From Acidimicrobiaceae bacterium (GTDB lineage: Bacteria > Actinomycetota > Acidimicrobiia > Acidimicrobiales > Bog-793): a DNA stretch of 8,787 nucleotides. The DNA lies in assembly GCA_025463965.1 (NCBI GenBank), contig JAODBN010000061.1, positions 1-8,787 of the forward strand, written 5' to 3'. The notes beneath the pieces are model-generated. The model saw only the letters and a list, made by a program, of their open reading frames with translations, had not been told where the DNA came from and ran no database searches. The translations under genes were made by a program, and so were the position numbers. Shown here piece by piece: positions 6,223 to 8,787 of the stretch (position 1 is its first letter; each line of letters opens with the position of its first letter).

Positions 6223-7134
6223 ATGACGGCGTTGGTGACCCCGGTGGCGCAGAGCCGCTCGAGCGTGCGGGCCGAGCGTCCCCAGCGCATGCGCCTGTCC
6301 ACGCAGCGCCGCCTCACCGGCCTGTTGCTGTCGCTGCCCGCGCTGGCGCTCGTTGTGGGCCTCGTGGTGATCCCGATCGTCCAGGCGGGCTACTACTCCA
6401 TGACCACCTGGAACGGCATCACCTCCACCTGGATCGGCCCGGGGGCCTACACCCAGACGTTCCACAACCCGGCGTTCTGGCAGGTGCTCACGAACAACGG
6501 GTTGCTGCTCCTCTCGGTCCCGTTCGCGCTCGCCATCCCGCTGTTGATCGCCGTGCTGCTGCACGAGCGCGTCCGCGGATGGCGCTTCTTCCGCTCCGTG
6601 TACTTCTTGCCGACGGCGATCTCCTGGGTGGTCATCGGCATGGTCGCCGAGCGCTTCTTCGCTTACCAAGGCCCCCTCGACAAGATCCTGGGAACGCACA
6701 CGGACTTCCTCGGAAACTCCTCGACCGCGCTGCTCTCGCTCGCGATCACCTTTGTCTTCTCGATGATCGGGACCAACACGGTCATCTTCCTCACCGGACT
6801 CGCCACGCTCGACTCGACCGTCCAGGAGGCGGCGTTCGTCGACGGGGCGAGCCGGTGGGAGAGCTTCTTCCACGTCACGCTCCCCCACCTGAAGCGCTTC
6901 GTCCAGCTCGCCTTCATCTTGACGGTCATCAGCGCGTTCTCGGCGCTGTTTAGCCTGATCTTCGTGATGACCGGTGGTGGACCGGGCTACTCGACGACGA
7001 CGATGGAGTTCTTCGTGTACCAGACCGGGTTCTCACAGAGTCAGTTCGGCACGGCCGCGCTCTACGGGATCATCCTCTTCGTCATGATGGCGATCGTCGG
7101 CATCGGGCAGCTGAAGGTCATCAGGTCCGAGTGA
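6223..7134 (+). CDS. Carbohydrate ABC transporter permease, MalF/UgpA-like
   Basis: A 303-residue integral membrane protein, one half of the heterodimeric channel of a CUT1 sugar importer. A basic cytoplasmic tail (residues 1-30) leads into the first membrane segment (about 31-53, LTGLLLSLPALALVVGLVVIPIV); further hydrophobic segments near 88-108, 124-145, 160-190, 227-250 and 275-297 make six in all. The cytoplasmic EAA loop that docks on the ATPase begins at E202: EAAFVDGASRWESFFHVTLP. FVMTGGGPGYSTTTMEFFVYQTGF is a conserved stretch of MalF-type permeases. Start ATG 6223 has AGGG five bases upstream (6214-6217); the stronger GAGGAG/AAAGGA lies 12-20 bases away, so the start is likely but not certain. 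The stop overlaps the next gene's start by one base (TGATG), which implies translational coupling and equal amounts of the two permeases. Confidence 0.94.
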   Translation: MTALVTPVAQSRSSVRAERPQRMRLSTQRRLTGLLLSLPALALVVGLVVIPIVQAGYYSMTTWNGITSTWIGPGAYTQTFHNPAFWQVLTNNGLLLLSVPFALAIPLLIAVLLHERVRGWRFFRSVYFLPTAISWVVIGMVAERFFAYQGPLDKILGTHTDFLGNSSTALLSLAITFVFSMIGTNTVIFLTGLATLDSTVQEAAFVDGASRWESFFHVTLPHLKRFVQLAFILTVISAFSALFSLIFVMTGGGPGYSTTTMEFFVYQTGFSQSQFGTAALYGIILFVMMAIVGIGQLKVIRSE

Positions 7135-7988
7135 TGTCCACGCTCTCCGTGCCGCTCGCTCCCCCCGCTCCGCCGCGCTCGACGGCGACTCGGGTCCGGC
7201 GCGCCTTGCTGTTCCTCGCCATGGTCGTCGTGGCCGTGGTGATGCTCTATCCGTTCTGGTTCATGATCTCGACCTCGTTCCACACCGAGGCCCAGTACCA
7301 GTCCGGCCACGGCAGCTCGCTGTCGAGCTGGACCTCGCTCACCGCCACGATTCCGATCGGCCAGCAGCTGCTGAACTCGACGTTGATCTGCGCGGCGTCG
7401 ATCGGGATCATCCTCGTCGTGAGCGTCTCGGCGGGCTTCGCCTTCGCCAAGCTCCAGTTCCGAGGGAGCCAGGGCATCTTCCTCGCGCTCGTCGGAGCGA
7501 TGATGGTGCCCCTCCAGTCGATCCTCATCCCCGAGTACGTCAACGTCAGCCGTCTCGGGCTCACGAGCAACTACCTGGGCGCCATCCTCGTGTACGCGGC
7601 GCTCGGGACTCCCTTCGCCACCTTTTTGATGACCACCTACTTTCGCGGCCTGCCCGACGAGCTGATCGAGGCGGCCGTGGTGGACGGCCTCAGCTACCCG
7701 GCGACGCTGTGGCAGGTGGCGCTCCCGCTCGCGCTGCCAGCGATCGCCACGGTGACCGTGCTGCAGTTCGTCCAGATCTGGGACGACCTGCTCGTCGGCC
7801 TGCTCTTCTTGCAGAACCCGAGCGAGAGACCGATCACGGTCGGACTGGCCGTGCTCGCGTCGGGCCGCACGACGAGCGTGCCGCTTCTCATGGCCGGCTC
7901 GTTCATCAGCGCCGTCCCGGCGATGGCCGTCTATCTCGGCTTCCAGCGCTACCTCGTCCGTGGGCTCACCCTCGGAGTCGGCAAGTGA
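7134..7988 (+). CDS. Carbohydrate ABC transporter permease, MalG/UgpE-like
   Basis: A 284-residue membrane protein and partner of the preceding permease. The Pro-rich N-terminal tail (1-20) is followed by the first membrane segment, ALLFLAMVVVAVVMLYPFWF, and the MISTSF motif typical of MalG-type proteins. Further segments follow near 80-100, 108-128, 140-165, 195-215 and 240-265. The EAA loop starts at E179: EAAVVDGLSYPATLWQVALP. The protein ends RGLTLGVGK, the usual MalG-type terminus, where many relatives read RGLTAGAVKG. ATG 7134 overlaps the upstream TGA by one base; an in-frame GTG at 7131 is an equally possible start that adds one residue. Coupled translation with the MalF-like gene is expected. 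Confidence 0.94.
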   Translation: MSTLSVPLAPPAPPRSTATRVRRALLFLAMVVVAVVMLYPFWFMISTSFHTEAQYQSGHGSSLSSWTSLTATIPIGQQLLNSTLICAASIGIILVVSVSAGFAFAKLQFRGSQGIFLALVGAMMVPLQSILIPEYVNVSRLGLTSNYLGAILVYAALGTPFATFLMTTYFRGLPDELIEAAVVDGLSYPATLWQVALPLALPAIATVTVLQFVQIWDDLLVGLLFLQNPSERPITVGLAVLASGRTTSVPLLMAGSFISAVPAMAVYLGFQRYLVRGLTLGVGK

Positions 7989-8006
7989 CATCCCCTGCCG
8001 GCCTGC

Positions 8007-8020
8007 CCGGGAGCTCCCGG
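8007..8020. repeat. 14-bp perfect palindrome in the permease-ATPase gap
   Basis: CCGGGAGCTCCCGG is fully self-complementary and can fold as a 5-bp stem with an AGCT loop. A second small hairpin, GGCGC-TCG-GCGCC, follows at 8035-8047. Together they fill much of the 78-base gap between the MalG-like gene and the ATPase gene. There is no T tract. A role in mRNA processing or partial termination is possible; in such GC-rich DNA short stems also arise by chance. Confidence 0.35.
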
Positions 8021-8066
8021 CTCCACCCGCTTCTGGCGCTCGGCGCCCGCACGGAGGTCCTTTGTC

Positions 8067-8787
8067 ATGGCTGAGATCACCTTCGACCGAGTGAGCAAGG
8101 TCTACCCCGACGGCACTGCTGCGGTCTCCGAGCTCTCTCTCGAGATCGTCGACGGAGAGTTCATGGTGCTCGTCGGGCCGTCCGGGTGCGGGAAGACCAC
8201 GGCGCTTCGCATGGTGGCCGGCCTCGAGGAGATCTCCTATGGAGAGCTGCGCATCGGGGGAACCGTCGCGAACAACATGCTGCCTCGGGTGCGTGACATC
8301 GCCATGGTGTTCCAGAACTACGCCCTCTATCCACAAAAGACCGTCTACAACAACATGGCGTTCGCCCTGAAGATCCGCAACGTCCCAAAGGACGAGATCG
8401 ACCGGCGGGTCCGGGAGGCCGCTCGCATCCTGGCGCTCACCGAGTACCTCGAGCGCAAGCCGAAGGCACTTTCCGGCGGGCAGCGACAGCGCGTCGCCAT
8501 GGGCAGGGCGATCGTGCGCGAGCCGCGCGCATTCCTCATGGACGAGCCACTGTCGAACCTCGACGCCAAGCTGCGCGTGGACATGCGGGCCGAGATCGCC
8601 CGCATCCAGCGCCTGCTCGGGGTGACGACGATCTACGTCACCCACGACCAGGTCGAGGCGATGACGATGGGCGACCGGGTCGCGGTCATGCGCGCGGGAG
8701 TCCTCCAGCAGGTCGACGCCCCAGAGCAGCTCTACGCCCAGCCGGCGAACGTGTTCGTCGCCTCGTTCATCGGCTCTCCCTCGATGA
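8067..8787 (+). CDS. Carbohydrate ABC transporter ATPase, MalK/MsmX/UgpC-like (partial, C-terminus beyond window)
   Basis: The first 240 residues of the ATPase that powers the importer. All nucleotide-binding motifs are visible: Walker A GPSGCGKTT (37-45), Q-loop Q83 in VFQNYALYP, ABC signature LSGGQ (135-139), Walker B AFLMDEP (155-161), D-loop SNLD (163-166) and the H-loop H193 in VTHDQVEAMTMGDR. The segment after it, RAGVLQQVDAPEQLYAQPANVFVASFIGSPSM, is typical of MalK-type subunits and leads into the C-terminal TOBE regulatory region, which lies beyond the window (family length about 350-390). After YALYP the usual H-M-T reads Q90-K91-T, a small deviation. ATG 8067 has GGAGG nine bases upstream. 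Encoding its own ATPase next to the permeases suggests a dedicated transporter rather than one sharing a general ATPase. Confidence 0.95.
   Translation, partial: MAEITFDRVSKVYPDGTAAVSELSLEIVDGEFMVLVGPSGCGKTTALRMVAGLEEISYGELRIGGTVANNMLPRVRDIAMVFQNYALYPQKTVYNNMAFALKIRNVPKDEIDRRVREAARILALTEYLERKPKALSGGQRQRVAMGRAIVREPRAFLMDEPLSNLDAKLRVDMRAEIARIQRLLGVTTIYVTHDQVEAMTMGDRVAVMRAGVLQQVDAPEQLYAQPANVFVASFIGSPSM

Noticed and set aside
7062..8645. 527-codon minus-strand open frame
   Set aside because: Antisense to the MalG-like permease and the ATPase, both with unmistakable motifs; its translation is rich in Asp, Glu, Arg and His with no domain.
1..8787. Mobile elements, CRISPR arrays, tRNA/rRNA genes, toxin-antitoxin or defence genes
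   Set aside because: No transposase-like frame, regularly spaced repeat, terminal inverted repeat, cloverleaf or defence-type domain was seen on either strand.

Overview
The window is GC-rich DNA with dense, tightly packed genes, mostly GTG/ATG starts, and open shadow frames on both strands. The base composition, the Ala/Gly-rich secretion signal and the protein families fit an actinobacterium (possibly Acidimicrobiia or Thermoleophilia). That placement is an inference from style, not from a marker gene. No rRNA, tRNA, CRISPR, insertion sequence or phage gene is visible, and no gene-free stretch exceeds about 140 bases.

Layout: (1) bases 1-554, minus strand: the N-terminal part of an IclR-family regulator that runs off the left edge. 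(2) Bases 555-670: a divergent, locally AT-rich control region with a perfect 12-bp palindrome. (3) Bases 671-4656, plus strand: three genes in a row. These are a pita-bread (M24-type) protein that seems to have lost most of its metal ligands, an eight-stranded TIM-barrel protein with distant U32 resemblance and no cysteine, and a sugar-acid dehydratase of the IlvD/Edd family with all its cluster and active-site residues. (4) Bases 4778-8787, plus strand: a CUT1-type carbohydrate ABC transporter (secreted binding protein, two permeases, ATPase); the ATPase runs off the right edge.

The likely story is a substrate-inducible catabolic locus. The transporter brings in a sugar, sugar acid or glycoside, the dehydratase turns an aldonate into a 2-keto-3-deoxy acid, and the IclR protein controls expression. 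The M24-like and U32-like proteins are the unknown part: both carry old 'peptidase' folds but lack the hallmark residues and sit in a sugar-acid operon, so they probably do something other than cut peptides. Between the binding-protein gene and the first permease gene lies a 17-bp hairpin that could set the usual excess of binding protein over membrane components.
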